A stretch of 64,000 nt of DNA from Merdicola sp905200315 (lineage in GTDB: Bacteria; Bacillota; Clostridia; TANB77; CAG-508), in the NCBI GenBank assembly GCA_902461935.1, contig CABPZP010000001.1, positions 1 through 64,000 of the forward strand, read 5' to 3'. Below are positions 24,891 through 33,710 of this stretch, one piece after another. The first letter of the stretch is position 1. The number at the start of each line of letters is the position of its first letter. The notes beneath the pieces are model-generated. The model ran no database searches and had not been told where the DNA came from. It saw only the letters and a list, made by a program, of their open reading frames with translations. Position numbers and translations under genes: made by a program.

Positions 24891-27263
24891 TTATCCTCTT
24901 AATTCTGCATTTAATTTTGTTTTTGCTGCTTCTATTATTTTTTCTAATACTGCATTTATTTCTTCATCTGTTAGTGTTCTATCTTTTGCTCCAAATGATA
25001 GTGAATATGCTATACTTTTTTTGTTTTCTTCTATTCCTTTTCCTGTGTATACATCAAATACTTCTATTTCTGTTAATAGTTTTCCTGCAGCTCTTTTTAA
25101 TACATCTGCCGCTTCTTTTGAAGTTATATCTTTATCTATAATTATTGCTAAGTCTTTTTTTATTGTTGGATATTTAGATATTTCTTTATATTTCATATTT
25201 CCAACTTTTTTTGCTAGTAATTTATCTAAGTTTATTTCAAATGTAAATACATCTTCTTTTGTTACTTCTGGATGAAGTTTTCCCATAATTCCAACACTTT
25301 GACCATTTACATTTATTTCTGCTGTTTGACCTGGATGAAATTCTTTTGGCATATTTTTAGGCATTACAAAACTATATCTATTTTCATATCCTAAATAATC
25401 TAGCATTTCTTCAATTATTCCTTTTACAATATAAAAGTCTACGTTTTTCTTGTTATCTACTCCATAATAGAATTCTCCTGAAAGTATTGCACATAACTTA
25501 TTTTCTTCTCCATATATATCGCCTTTTTTGAAAAATCCTTTTCCTATTTCAAATATTGCAACATCTTTTTGATTTCTTGCATAATTGTATTCATATATTT
25601 TATATAAAGATGGAATCATACTATATCTTAAAGTATTTCTTTCTATTGTAATTGGATCTAGTAGTTTTAATTCTTCAAATTCATCTGTTGTAAATTTATG
25701 AACATCTGCATCATTTATTAATATATATGATAATGTTTCGTTTAATCCTAAATCTACCATTTTATTTCTTATGCTTCTTGTTGTTTTGTCGTAGCTTCCT
25801 GTCTTTATAGGTAATGTTGGTAATTTTCCTACTATATTGTCTACTCCATAAATTCTTCCAACTTCTTCTATTAAATCTTCTTTTATAGATATATCTATTC
25901 TTCTACTTGGTACATTTACCATTGCTTTTTCATCATCTGCTTTATATTCAAATCCAAGTTTTCTAAATACGTCTAATATATCTTCTTTGGATATATTTGT
26001 TCCTAAAACTCTATTTATATCTTCGTATTTTATTTCTACGTTTTTTTCTTGTTTCTCGATTTTATCGTATACAACTGTTCCTGTTATAATTGTTGCATCT
26101 GCATATTTTTCTAGTAATGCACATGCTCTTTCTGCTGCCATGTATGTTCTTTTATAATCCAATCCTTTTTCAAATCTGTTGCTTGCTTCACTTCTAACTA
26201 TTTTATTTGATGTTTTTCTTACTAAAACAGAATCGAAAATTGCAGATTCTATTATTATGTTTTTAGTATCGTTTTCTACTTCTGTTGTAAGTCCACCCAT
26301 TACTCCTGCTAAACCTATTGCTTCGTTTTCTTTTGAAATTACAATATCGTTTTTAGTAAGTATTCTTTCTATGTTGTCTAGAGTTGTTAATTTTTCTCCT
26401 TCTTCTGCCATTCTAACAATTAGTTTTCCTTCTAAATTATCTGCATTATAGAAATGTAATGGTTGACCTAACTCTAACATAACATAGTTACTTATATCTA
26501 CAACATTATTGATTGGTCTTATTCCACTTGCAATAAGTCTATTTTTTATAAATTCTGGACTTTCTTTTATGGTCACATTTTCTGCTCTTTTTGCTAAAAA
26601 TAATTTACAATTATCTGTTTTTACTTCTACCTTAAAGCTATTGTTTATATCTTCTCCATTTTCTTTATGAGATAAGTCTACTTCTTTTTTTAGTGGTTTA
26701 TCATAAATTGCTCCTACTTCATATGCCATTCCTAAAACACTTAGTAAATCTCCTCTATTAGCTGTTAAGTCAAAATCTATTACACTATCATCTAATCCTA
26801 AAAATTTAATTGGATCTTCTCCTGGCAGAGCATTTTCTGGTAATTCGCATATACCGTTTTTATCTGCTTCTGATAAAAATTTTTTATCTATTCCTATTTC
26901 ATATAAAGCACACATCATTCCGTTTGATTTTTCACCACGAATAACTCCAGCTTTTATTTTTACTCCACCTGGTAATTCTGCTCCTGGTAAAGCAACTATT
27001 ACTTTTATTCCTGCTCTTGCATTTGGAGCTCCACATACTATATCTAAAATTTCGTTTCCTACATCAACTTTACATAGGTGTAAATGGTCTGAATCTGGAT
27101 GTTCTTTACATTCTTTTATTTCTCCTATAACTAAGTTTGTTGCTTCTACTAAATTTTCTGCTGAATCATATTCACTTCCTGCTTTTGTCATTGCTTCGGC
27201 TAGTGTTTTTGTGTCTACATCAACATCTACATATTCTTTTAAAAAGTTTGTACTTAATTTCAA
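24891..27263 (-). CDS. pheT: Phenylalanyl-tRNA synthetase beta subunit
   Basis: PheT forms the alpha2-beta2 PheRS with PheS. The 790-residue protein has the N-terminal tRNA-binding EMAP-like domain (KECKEHPDSDHLHLCKVDVG), B3/B4 editing domain (RPINNVVDISNYVMLELGQPLHFYNAD is spread over residues 250-276), the B5 domain, a catalytic-like core, and the C-terminal ferredoxin-fold anticodon-binding domain (KYPTIKKDLAIIIDKDI). Length is normal. It begins at the base after the pheS stop codon, so the two are coupled and share the T-box leader. Confidence 0.97.
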   Translation of the reverse strand: MKLSTNFLKEYVDVDVDTKTLAEAMTKAGSEYDSAENLVEATNLVIGEIKECKEHPDSDHLHLCKVDVGNEILDIVCGAPNARAGIKVIVALPGAELPGGVKIKAGVIRGEKSNGMMCALYEIGIDKKFLSEADKNGICELPENALPGEDPIKFLGLDDSVIDFDLTANRGDLLSVLGMAYEVGAIYDKPLKKEVDLSHKENGEDINNSFKVEVKTDNCKLFLAKRAENVTIKESPEFIKNRLIASGIRPINNVVDISNYVMLELGQPLHFYNADNLEGKLIVRMAEEGEKLTTLDNIERILTKNDIVISKENEAIGLAGVMGGLTTEVENDTKNIIIESAIFDSVLVRKTSNKIVRSEASNRFEKGLDYKRTYMAAERACALLEKYADATIITGTVVYDKIEKQEKNVEIKYEDINRVLGTNISKEDILDVFRKLGFEYKADDEKAMVNVPSRRIDISIKEDLIEEVGRIYGVDNIVGKLPTLPIKTGSYDKTTRSIRNKMVDLGLNETLSYILINDADVHKFTTDEFEELKLLDPITIERNTLRYSMIPSLYKIYEYNYARNQKDVAIFEIGKGFFKKGDIYGEENKLCAILSGEFYYGVDNKKNVDFYIVKGIIEEMLDYLGYENRYSFVMPKNMPKEFHPGQTAEINVNGQSVGIMGKLHPEVTKEDVFTFEINLDKLLAKKVGNMKYKEISKYPTIKKDLAIIIDKDITSKEAADVLKRAAGKLLTEIEVFDVYTGKGIEENKKSIAYSLSFGAKDRTLTDEEINAVLEKIIEAAKTKLNAELRG

Positions 27264-28313
27264 TTAGTCCACATCCTTTCTATCAAATTGACTTAAAAAT
27301 CTTACATCGTTTGCATATAAATATCTCATATCTGGTATTCCATATTTAAACATTGCTAGTCTATCTATTCCTGTTCCAAATGCAAATCCTCCAAATTTTT
27401 CTGGGTCATAGCCATTTATTTTTAATACATTTGGATGAACCATTCCACATCCTAATACTTCAATCCAACCTGTTTGTTTACATAGGTTACATCCTTTTCC
27501 TCCACATTTAAAGCAAGATACATCTACTTCATAAGATGGTTCTGTAAATGGGAAATAACTTGGTCTAAAACGTAATTCACTATTCTTTCCTATTACTTTT
27601 CTAACAAATACTTCTAGTGTTCCTTTTAAGTCTGCTAAAGAAACATTATTTTCTTTGTAATCTATTACTAATCCTTCTACTTGCCCAAATTGATGTGAAT
27701 GTGTTGCATCGTCTTCTCTTCTATATGTTTTTCCAGCTGTTAGTTCTCTTATTGGTGTTTTTTCCGTATTTGCCATCATTGTTCTTGCTTGCACTGCAGA
27801 GGTTTGTGTTCTTAATAAATATTCATCTGTAATGTAAAAACTATCTTGCATATCTCTTGCTGGATGTCCTTTTGGTAAGTTTAATCTTTCAAAGCAATAT
27901 TCATCTGTTTCCAATTCTGGTCCACTGCATACATCATATCCCATTGATACAAATAAGTCCTCTATTTCTTCTATTATTCTGTTTACAGGATGTTTACTTC
28001 CTCTTTTTACTTTTGTTGCTGGTAAAGTTATATCTATTTTTTCTTGTTCTAATTTTTTATTTATTTCTGCTTTTTTAAATTCTTCTTCTCTTACATCTAT
28101 TAAATTTTCTAATTCAGCTTTTACAACATTTACTAAGCTTCCTATAACAGGTCTTTCTTCTGCACTTAAATCTTTCATTCCTCTTAAAATGGCTGTTAAT
28201 TCACCTTTTTTTCCTAAGTATTTAACTCTAGCATTATTTAACTCTGTAATATCTTGTGCCTTACTAATTTCTGCTAATGCTGTTTCTTTCATTTTTGCAA
28301 TTTGCTCTTTCAT
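27264..28313 (-). CDS. pheS: Phenylalanyl-tRNA synthetase alpha subunit
   Basis: PheS holds the class II catalytic site. The 349-residue protein has an N-terminal coiled coil and motif 1 (RIIEEIEDLFVSMGYDV). Motif 2 is in YRREDDATHSHQFGQVEGL, and motif 3 is near the C-terminus (FGGFAFGTGIDRLAMFKYGI). A cysteine cluster CFKCGGKGCNLC lies between them, as in many clostridial PheS proteins. GGAGG precedes the start. A T-box leader with candidate UUC specifier lies directly upstream. Confidence 0.97.
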   Translation of the reverse strand: MKEQIAKMKETALAEISKAQDITELNNARVKYLGKKGELTAILRGMKDLSAEERPVIGSLVNVVKAELENLIDVREEEFKKAEINKKLEQEKIDITLPATKVKRGSKHPVNRIIEEIEDLFVSMGYDVCSGPELETDEYCFERLNLPKGHPARDMQDSFYITDEYLLRTQTSAVQARTMMANTEKTPIRELTAGKTYRREDDATHSHQFGQVEGLVIDYKENNVSLADLKGTLEVFVRKVIGKNSELRFRPSYFPFTEPSYEVDVSCFKCGGKGCNLCKQTGWIEVLGCGMVHPNVLKINGYDPEKFGGFAFGTGIDRLAMFKYGIPDMRYLYANDVRFLSQFDRKDVD

Positions 28314-28361
28314 AGTTTCCTCCTTTAAATTTTATTTATATAAATTTATTTTTATATAAAA

Positions 28362-28612
28362 ATAAAAGAATCATCCCTTGCATAGGACGATTCTTTTACC
28401 CGTGTTACCACCTAAATTCATTGAACTATTTTTAATTCAACCTCATTTGCTATATCGTTGCAACCGTTTTTCCCTACTATTATTTCAAGAAAAAACCTCA
28501 AAAGTGAAATTTCTATAAACCTTATTTTAGTAAACTTTCAGCCACGATTTACTTTCTCTTTAAAAATAATTATTGTTTATATACTTTGCTTTTTCATCGG
28601 CTTTATTCAATT
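28362..28612 (-). promoter_or_regulatory. T-box leader of pheST
   Basis: On the minus strand the region contains a long structured leader, the T-box sequence AGGTGGTAACACGGGT (28400-28415 area) and a terminator (AAAAGAATCGTCC with GGGATGATTCTTTT and a T run). Upstream are AGAGAAAGTAAATCG and GGCTGAAAG elements of stem I. A candidate specifier codon TTC (28506-28508) sits in AAATTTCACT, fitting control by uncharged tRNA-Phe. The match to gene function supports the call. Confidence 0.9.
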
Positions 28613-28625
28613 TTATTTTTTATAT

Positions 28626-28826
28626 TTATATTGTATCTCTTTTTATTTCTGTATTTTGTGTTACTTTGTTATTTACTGTATTATTATGATGAACTGTATT
28701 TGTGTTTTTTACAGCTGCATTTCCAAAATACCCAACAACAAATCCAATTATAAAGGCGACCACAATTATAACTACTGTATTCAAACTTTTTTGTTTATTA
28801 TAAATTTCTTTATCATAAATTTTCAT
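28626..28826 (-). CDS. Small single-pass membrane protein
   Basis: Function is not recognised. The 66-residue product has a basic N-terminus and one glycine-containing membrane segment at about residues 17-37 (VVIIVVAFIIGFVVGYFG). A polar Asn/Thr-rich outer tail follows (KNTNTVHHNNTVNNKV). GGGTGG precedes the ATG. It ends just before the T-box leader, so it is a separate small transcript or shares the upstream promoter. It could be an orphan leader-type or stress protein. Confidence 0.55.
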   Translation of the reverse strand: MKIYDKEIYNKQKSLNTVVIIVVAFIIGFVVGYFGNAAVKNTNTVHHNNTVNNKVTQNTEIKRDTI

Positions 28827-28904
28827 ATTTTATTGCCACCCTTCTTTATACAAAAATCTTGTTTAATTATATACCTTTACTTCAGGTTTTGTAAATAGTT
28901 TTTT

Positions 28905-28936
28905 AAAAAAGAATTGCAATATTTGCAATTCTCTTT
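28905..28936 (-). terminator. Terminator after the 87-residue gene
   Basis: AGAATTGCAA and TTGCAATTCT pair, followed by a T run on the minus strand, immediately after the stop codon at 28940. Confidence 0.75.
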
Positions 28937-28939
28937 AAT

Positions 28940-29203
28940 TTATTTTTTAAATTTTACTTCTTGAAATAAAAAGTTTTTTACTTTCTTCCAAGTTACTTCT
29001 TGATGTAAAAATTCATTTATTTCATCTTCAACCTTTTGTTGTTTTGGTGTTAATTCTACTTTAATATCTTGTAGGAAAAAATTTTTTATTTTAGTCCACA
29101 TACTTACTTTTGTTGGTAAATTGAATTCTGTATTAACTTTAATTTCCTCTTGTGGTTTTACTTCTACTCCACCAAATACACTATTCTCAAATTGTTCTTC
29201 CAT
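28940..29203 (-). CDS. Small protein with duplicated amphipathic motif
   Basis: Function is not recognised. The 87-residue product has an acidic N-terminus and two copies of a motif of the form W-x-K-(I/V)-K-N-F-(F/L)-(L/F)-Q-(D/E)-(I/V)-K, at about residues 36-48 and 71-83. They are separated by a helix rich in Glu and Gln (TPKQQKVEDEINEFLHQE). It looks soluble, with possible membrane-surface binding by the Trp/Phe-rich repeats (inference). GGAGGAAAC lies upstream. It has its own terminator. Confidence 0.6.
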   Translation of the reverse strand: MEEQFENSVFGGVEVKPQEEIKVNTEFNLPTKVSMWTKIKNFFLQDIKVELTPKQQKVEDEINEFLHQEVTWKKVKNFLFQEVKFKK

Positions 29204-29326
29204 TAATGTTTCCTCCTTTGTATTACATTCCTTTTATACTTATACTATAATATGGCACTTTTTTCAATAGTTTCCTCAAAAATCATATTTTACATTTTTG
29301 TATTGTTTTTGTAATATTTTTGTAAT

Positions 29327-30619
29327 CTATTTTATATTTCCTATTAACATTTCACCATCTTCTTTTTCTATTTCAACATTTACTATATTGTTGCAATTTT
29401 CTTCTTTTCCTTTTGCTTCTACCATTATATAATTGCTAGTATGTCCTTTTACAATTCCGTTCTCACATTCTTCAAATAACACCTTTAGTTCTTTACCTAA
29501 GTATTGATTATTTATTTCTTTTTGATTTTTATTTGATAATTCTATTAATTCTTTACTTCTCTTCGCCTTTATTTCCGGAGAAATTTGATTTTCCATTACT
29601 GCCGCTTTTGTTCCTTTTCTCGGTGAGTATTGAAACACATGCATTTTATAGAATTTTATTTTCTTTAAATAATTATATGTTGTTTTAAATTCTTCCTCTG
29701 TTTCACCCGGAAATCCAACTATAATATCTGTTGTGAGTTCTACATCTGTATATGTTTTTCTTAATAATTCAACTACTTTTGTAAATTCTTGAATAGTATA
29801 TTTTCTATTCATTCTTTTTAGTGTTTCTGTGCATCCACTTTGAAGTGATAAATGAAAATGATGGCATATTTTTTCTAATTTGGAAAGTCTTTTTATAAAT
29901 TCCTCTGTAATTATCATTGGCTCTAAGGAACCTAAACGGATTCTTTCTATTCCTTCTACTTCATTTATTTTTTCTAGTAAATCTATTAAGCCTATATCTT
30001 CTTTTAAATCTTTTCCATATGATGCAACATGAATTCCTGTAATTACAACTTCTTTTATTCCTTTTTTAGCTATATGTTTTACCTCATCTATAACATTTTC
30101 TATTTTTCTACTTCTAACTCTTCCTCTTGCATATGGTATTATGCAATATGAACAAAATCTATCACATCCATCTTGCACTTTTATTACAGCCCTTGTTTTG
30201 TCTGTATATGTTACTTCTCCAAATTCATCAAAATATTTTTGTTTCATTACATCTGAAATAACTTCAATTTTGTTATTTGTTTTTAAAAATTCTTCTATGT
30301 ATGAAAGCATTTTACTTTTTTCGTTAGTTCCAAGTATTAAGTCTATTTCTGGAATTTCTTCTAGTTTATCTTTTCCTACTTGTGCATAACAACCAACTGC
30401 AACAACTACAGAATTTTTATTTAATTGTTTTGTTCTTCTTAAAATTTGCCTTGATTTTCTATCAGACATATTTGTAACTGTGCATGTGTTTATTACATAT
30501 ATATCTGCTTTTTTATGAAATTCTACTATTTCATAACCGTGTTTTATAAATTCTTGTATCATTCCATTTGTTTCGTATTGGTTGACCTTGCAACCTAGCG
30601 TGTAAAATGCTGCTTTCAT
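29327..30619 (-). CDS. mtaB: tRNA t6A37 methylthiotransferase
   Basis: MtaB adds a methylthio group to t6A37, a radical-SAM reaction with two [4Fe-4S] clusters. The 430-residue enzyme shows the UPF0004 domain cysteines (TLGCKVNQYE, NTCTVTN, VGCYAQ). The radical-SAM motif CDRFCSYCIIPYARGRVRSR fixes the second cluster. A C-terminal TRAM domain follows. The VTNMSDRKSRQ segment and length fit MtaB rather than MiaB or RimO. Together with tcdA, the window carries two enzymes acting on t6A37. Confidence 0.93.
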   Translation of the reverse strand: MKAAFYTLGCKVNQYETNGMIQEFIKHGYEIVEFHKKADIYVINTCTVTNMSDRKSRQILRRTKQLNKNSVVVAVGCYAQVGKDKLEEIPEIDLILGTNEKSKMLSYIEEFLKTNNKIEVISDVMKQKYFDEFGEVTYTDKTRAVIKVQDGCDRFCSYCIIPYARGRVRSRKIENVIDEVKHIAKKGIKEVVITGIHVASYGKDLKEDIGLIDLLEKINEVEGIERIRLGSLEPMIITEEFIKRLSKLEKICHHFHLSLQSGCTETLKRMNRKYTIQEFTKVVELLRKTYTDVELTTDIIVGFPGETEEEFKTTYNYLKKIKFYKMHVFQYSPRKGTKAAVMENQISPEIKAKRSKELIELSNKNQKEINNQYLGKELKVLFEECENGIVKGHTSNYIMVEAKGKEENCNNIVNVEIEKEDGEMLIGNIK

Positions 30620-30685
30620 TCTTTTATTTCCTTTCTGTTTATAAATAATTTTTTATATATAATTATAAAAAATTTAAAAGTAATT

Positions 30686-30757
30686 GCATGCTAAATGGTC
30701 TATTGACCATTTTCAATTTCGAAGATTGCGACACCAAGGTATAAAAAACAATTTATT
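30686..30757. repeat. Family B repeat, right half only
   Basis: Only the right part of family B is present. It has the AATGGTC-tatt-GACCATT inner hairpin and the right terminal segment GAAGATTGCGACACCAAGGT with AAAAAACAAT. The left half with the GCGTAAGCGACC segment is absent, so this copy is truncated. Confidence 0.75.
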
Positions 30758-30784
30758 TCTCATTTGGTAATTTAAAAAAATTTA

Positions 30785-30828
30785 GCGAGTCGCCCTAAGG
30801 ACGCCGCCCCCCTACAATGTCTGACATT
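30785..30828. repeat. Degenerate family A repeat
   Basis: A mutated palindromic core (GAGTCGCC...GGACGCC) is followed by the well-kept CCCCTACAATGTCTGACATT flank. Confidence 0.65.
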
Positions 30829-30883
30829 AATTATATATTTTATTACAAATAGACAATTTTTCAAAATAGAAGAATTCAAGTGT

Positions 30884-31126
30884 TCACTTGAATCCTTCTA
30901 ACAAATCTTGTACCTCTATTATTCCGAATTTGAGAGAAATTTCAGAATTATTGTTAATTTGAACTAGTTCTTCTAAGAAAATTTTTAACCGTTCAAATTT
31001 TTCAGGAGAAATATTTTGTATTTCACCCGAATATATGCGTTTGGAGTTTTGATACAAATAAATCTCCGCATATTGCTTATGGTCTTCAATAATTTTAAAA
31101 ATCCTAAATTCATCAGGGTAAATCAT
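30884..31126 (-). CDS. Hypothetical 80-residue protein with an in-frame CGG codon
   Basis: Function is not recognised. The product is an acidic alpha-beta-like chain (EFRIFKIIEDHKQYAEIYLY, with ISPEKFERLKIFLEEL). AAAGGAGAG precedes the ATG, and an inverted repeat at its stop codon may be a terminator. It is unusual because Arg codons include CGC and the only CGG codon that is read straight through in this window (about 30989-30991, followed by T). A +1 step there would give Gly and then a stop codon at once. The gene may be recently acquired or may be shorter than shown. Confidence 0.5.
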   Translation of the reverse strand: MIYPDEFRIFKIIEDHKQYAEIYLYQNSKRIYSGEIQNISPEKFERLKIFLEELVQINNNSEISLKFGIIEVQDLLEGFK

Positions 31127-31189
31127 AAAAATCTCTCCTTTCTATTCAATTATGTTCACTATTATATCACTATAATTTACAAAAATCTA

Positions 31190-32575
31190 CTAAAATTCGA
31201 CTTTTTCTTCAATCCACTTTTCAAGTTCATCTATTTTTACTCTTACTTGTTCCATTGTATCTCTATCTCTTATTGTAACACTTTCATCTTCAAGTGTATC
31301 AAAATCAACTGTTACGCAGTATGGTGTTCCTATTTCATCTTCTCTTCTATAACGTTTACCTATAGAACCTGCTTCATCATAGTCACACATAAATTTCTTT
31401 GCAAGTTTTTCATATACTTCTGTTGCTTTTTCACTTAATTTTTTAGAAAGTGGTAAAACTGCAACTTTATATGGTGCAAGTGCTGGATGTAAATGTAATA
31501 CTGTACGAGTATCTCCTTCAGCAATTTCTTCTTCTTCGTAACTGTTGCATAAAAATGCAAGTGTTACTCTGTCTGCTCCAAGTGATGGTTCTATAACATA
31601 TGGTACGTATTTTTCGTTAGTTTCTGGGTCTAAATATGTTAAATCTTGTTTTGAATATTCCATATGTTTACTTAAATCGAAATCTGTTCTTGAAGCTATT
31701 CCCCATAGTTCTCCCCATCCAAATGGGAATGTAAATTCTATATCTGTTGTTGCATTACTATAATGTGATAATTCTTCTTTGCTATGGTCTCTTAAACGTA
31801 TATTTTCTTCTTTTATTCCTAAATTTAAAAGCCATTCTTTACAGAATTTTTTCCAGTATTCGTGCCATTCTAGTTCTGTTCCTGGTTTGCAGAAAAATTC
31901 TAATTCCATTTGTTCAAATTCACGTGTTCTAAATGTAAAGTTACCTGGTGTGATTTCATTTCTGAAAGACTTACCAATTTGTGCAATTCCCATTGGTAAT
32001 TTTTTTCTTGTTGTTCTTTGTACATTTTTAAAGTTTACAAATATTCCTTGTGCAGTTTCTGGTCTTAAATATATTTCTGATTTTGCATCTTCTGTAACTC
32101 CTTGGAAGGTTTTAAACATCAAATTAAATTTACGTATTTCTGTAAAATTATGTTTTCCACAATTAGGACAACAAATATTGTTATCATACATATATTTTAT
32201 CATTTTTTCATCTGGCCAACCATCTACAACTTCTTCACAATTATGTTCATGCATCCATTCTTCTATTAATTTATCTGCTCTATGTCTGGTTTTACATTCT
32301 TTACAATCTATTAATGGATCTGAGAATCCACCAACATGGCCTGAAGCAACCCATACCATTGGGTTCATTAATATTGCTGAATCTAAACCAACATTATATT
32401 TATTTTCTTGAATAAATTTTCTTCTCCAAGCTTGTTTAATATTATTTTTTAATTCAACACCTAAAGGTCCATAATCCCATGTATTTGCAAGTCCTCCATA
32501 TATATCTGAACCAGGATATACATATCCTCTATTTTTGCAAAGTGCAACTATTTTATCCATAGTTAATTCTGACAT
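31190..32575 (-). CDS. glyS: Glycyl-tRNA synthetase (dimeric type)
   Basis: This is the single-chain class II glycyl-tRNA synthetase (GlyQS type). The 461-residue protein begins MSELTMDKIVALCKNRGYVYPGSDIYGG and carries the zinc-like cysteines (CKECKTRHRAD, CCPNCGKHN). Class II motifs 2 and 3 are in FRNEITPGNFTFRTREFEQMELE (residues 200-222) and EPSLGADRVTLAFL. The C-terminal anticodon-binding domain has GSIGKRYRREDEIGTPYCVTVD (residues 408-429). Length and order fit. A sigma-A promoter lies just upstream. No T-box leader was seen. Confidence 0.96.
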   Translation of the reverse strand: MSELTMDKIVALCKNRGYVYPGSDIYGGLANTWDYGPLGVELKNNIKQAWRRKFIQENKYNVGLDSAILMNPMVWVASGHVGGFSDPLIDCKECKTRHRADKLIEEWMHEHNCEEVVDGWPDEKMIKYMYDNNICCPNCGKHNFTEIRKFNLMFKTFQGVTEDAKSEIYLRPETAQGIFVNFKNVQRTTRKKLPMGIAQIGKSFRNEITPGNFTFRTREFEQMELEFFCKPGTELEWHEYWKKFCKEWLLNLGIKEENIRLRDHSKEELSHYSNATTDIEFTFPFGWGELWGIASRTDFDLSKHMEYSKQDLTYLDPETNEKYVPYVIEPSLGADRVTLAFLCNSYEEEEIAEGDTRTVLHLHPALAPYKVAVLPLSKKLSEKATEVYEKLAKKFMCDYDEAGSIGKRYRREDEIGTPYCVTVDFDTLEDESVTIRDRDTMEQVRVKIDELEKWIEEKVEF

Positions 32576-32619
32576 TTTTCATTCCCTCTTTCTTACTTTA
32601 AAAGCTAATTTCTTAGAGC

Positions 32620-32648
32620 ATTTTACCACATATAAAAATTGTAATCAA
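32620..32648 (-). promoter_or_regulatory. Sigma-A promoter of glyS
   Basis: TTGATT and TAAAAT stand 17 bases apart on the minus strand, about 45 bases before the glyS start. Confidence 0.7.
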
Positions 32649-32830
32649 CTATTTTACAATTTTTTATTTCTTATATATTACGATTATTTTACAAAAGTCA
32701 TATTTTGTATTTTTTTGCTATTGTATTGTTTTCAGTATTTTGCATTTTTATTTTTTCCAATTATTACCATTTTATTACAATTATGTTACTTTTTATTTGT
32801 ATTATGTAACTTTTTATAGTTTACATTTAG

Positions 32831-32874
32831 TTATACACATTTTTTGTGGATAATGTGGAAAACTTTGTGAATAA
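32831..32874. promoter_or_regulatory. Cluster of three DnaA-box-like sites
   Basis: Within 44 bases lie TTATACACA (32831-32839), TGTGGATAA (32845-32853, a perfect reverse DnaA box) and TGTGAATAA (32866-32874). The flanks from 32650 to 33010 are very AT-rich and contain no gene. The region may bind DnaA, but genes on both sides run the same way, which argues against a replication origin. Confidence 0.5.
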
Positions 32875-33014
32875 CTTTAAATTAGCTATTTTCAGATTTG
32901 ATTTATTCACTTTTTTTCAAGGTTTTTATTTTTCAAAAAAGTATTTCCAATTATTTACAGTGTGTTATGTAATTCTTTTATTGTAAATTTAGTTATATCA
33001 AATAAAAAAAATTA

Positions 33015-33040
33015 AGGCTACTAATAGTCGCCCCCTACAT
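33015..33040. repeat. Family A repeat with short core
   Basis: GGCTACTAATAGTCGCC forms the imperfect palindrome, followed by the CCCCTACAT flank. It sits directly after the DUF1294 stop codon. Confidence 0.6.
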
Positions 33041-33042
33041 AT

Positions 33043-33330
33043 TTACTTATATTTAACTAAGTAATATATAATTAACACAATTTCTGTAATTAAGATTGTG
33101 GGAAATCCTATATAAAATTTTGGCTTTTGTGTTTTGTGATGAAATGTGTACATTCCAGCTATTCCACCTATTCCACCACCAAGAAGAACTAATGTCATTA
33201 ATGCATTTTCGCTTATTCTCCATTCATTTTTTATTGCTCTTCTTTTATCTATAAACATTGCTAAAAAAGCTATAAGATTTATTCCTAAAACATAAATGAT
33301 TATATTTTTTATTGTTAAAATTTCTTCCAT
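33043..33330 (-). CDS. DUF1294 membrane protein
   Basis: The 95-residue protein has three hydrophobic segments and matches the DUF1294 pattern: NLIAFLAMFIDKRRAIKNEWRISE followed by a glycine-rich LVLLGGGIGGIAGMYTFHHKTQKPKF and a final helix (these are spread over residues 20-75). The FxxDK and HKTxKxxF motifs are the family signatures. Function is unknown. It is flanked by repeats on both sides. Confidence 0.85.
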   Translation of the reverse strand: MEEILTIKNIIIYVLGINLIAFLAMFIDKRRAIKNEWRISENALMTLVLLGGGIGGIAGMYTFHHKTQKPKFYIGFPTILITEIVLIIYYLVKYK

Positions 33331-33356
33331 TTTATCACCTATTTTATTTTTTATTC

Positions 33357-33385
33357 AGGCGGACAGAGGCGTCCGCCCCTACATT
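33357..33385. repeat. Family A repeat, GGCGGAC core
   Basis: GGCGGAC-agaggc-GTCCGCC is a perfect palindrome with the usual CCCCTACA flank. Confidence 0.75.
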
Positions 33386-33425
33386 TTATTTTATGAACAA
33401 TTCAAATTTGTCTAAAGACAAAATA

Positions 33426-33546
33426 ATAATTAAGATTAAATTTCGCGAAGCAAGTGGGGACCTTTCCGGCATTCTTCAAAATTCTTTTGAATTTTGTTAG
33501 AAGGGCGTGAATGGGGAGCTTCGATGAAATTTTAGATTAATTCATT
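33426..33546. repeat. Distinct 120-base inverted-repeat element
   Basis: The ends are imperfect inverted repeats (AGATTAAATTTCGCGAAGC and the complement of GCTTCGATGAAATTTTAGAT). Inside, CAAAATTC-tttt-GAATTTTG forms a strong hairpin flanked by TTCTT and AGAA. No reading frame is present. It is unrelated in sequence to families A and B and was seen once in the window. It could be a MITE or a structured RNA. Confidence 0.6.
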
Positions 33547-33575
33547 ATTTTGGCTTATATCACATTTTTCATATT

Positions 33576-33680
33576 GCGGGTCGTCGGGACGCCGACCCCT
33601 ACAACGTCTGGCATCATTTTTAATGTTGTTTTATTATATTCGGGCGGACAGAGGCGTCCGCCCCTACATTGTCTGACACA
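33576..33680. repeat. Two adjacent family A repeats
   Basis: One copy has the GGGTCGTCGGGACGCCGACCC-type core (33576-33615) and the next the GGGCGGAC/GTCCGCCC core (33641-33680). They share the CCCCTACA(A/T) and TCTGACA flank though the cores differ. Confidence 0.8.
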
Positions 33681-33710
33681 ATTTTCAAATACCATTTTAT
33701 TAATATAATA

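Noticed and set aside
32831..32874. Chromosomal replication origin
   Set aside because: There is no dnaA, dnaN or rpmH nearby and gene direction does not diverge. Only three boxes are seen.
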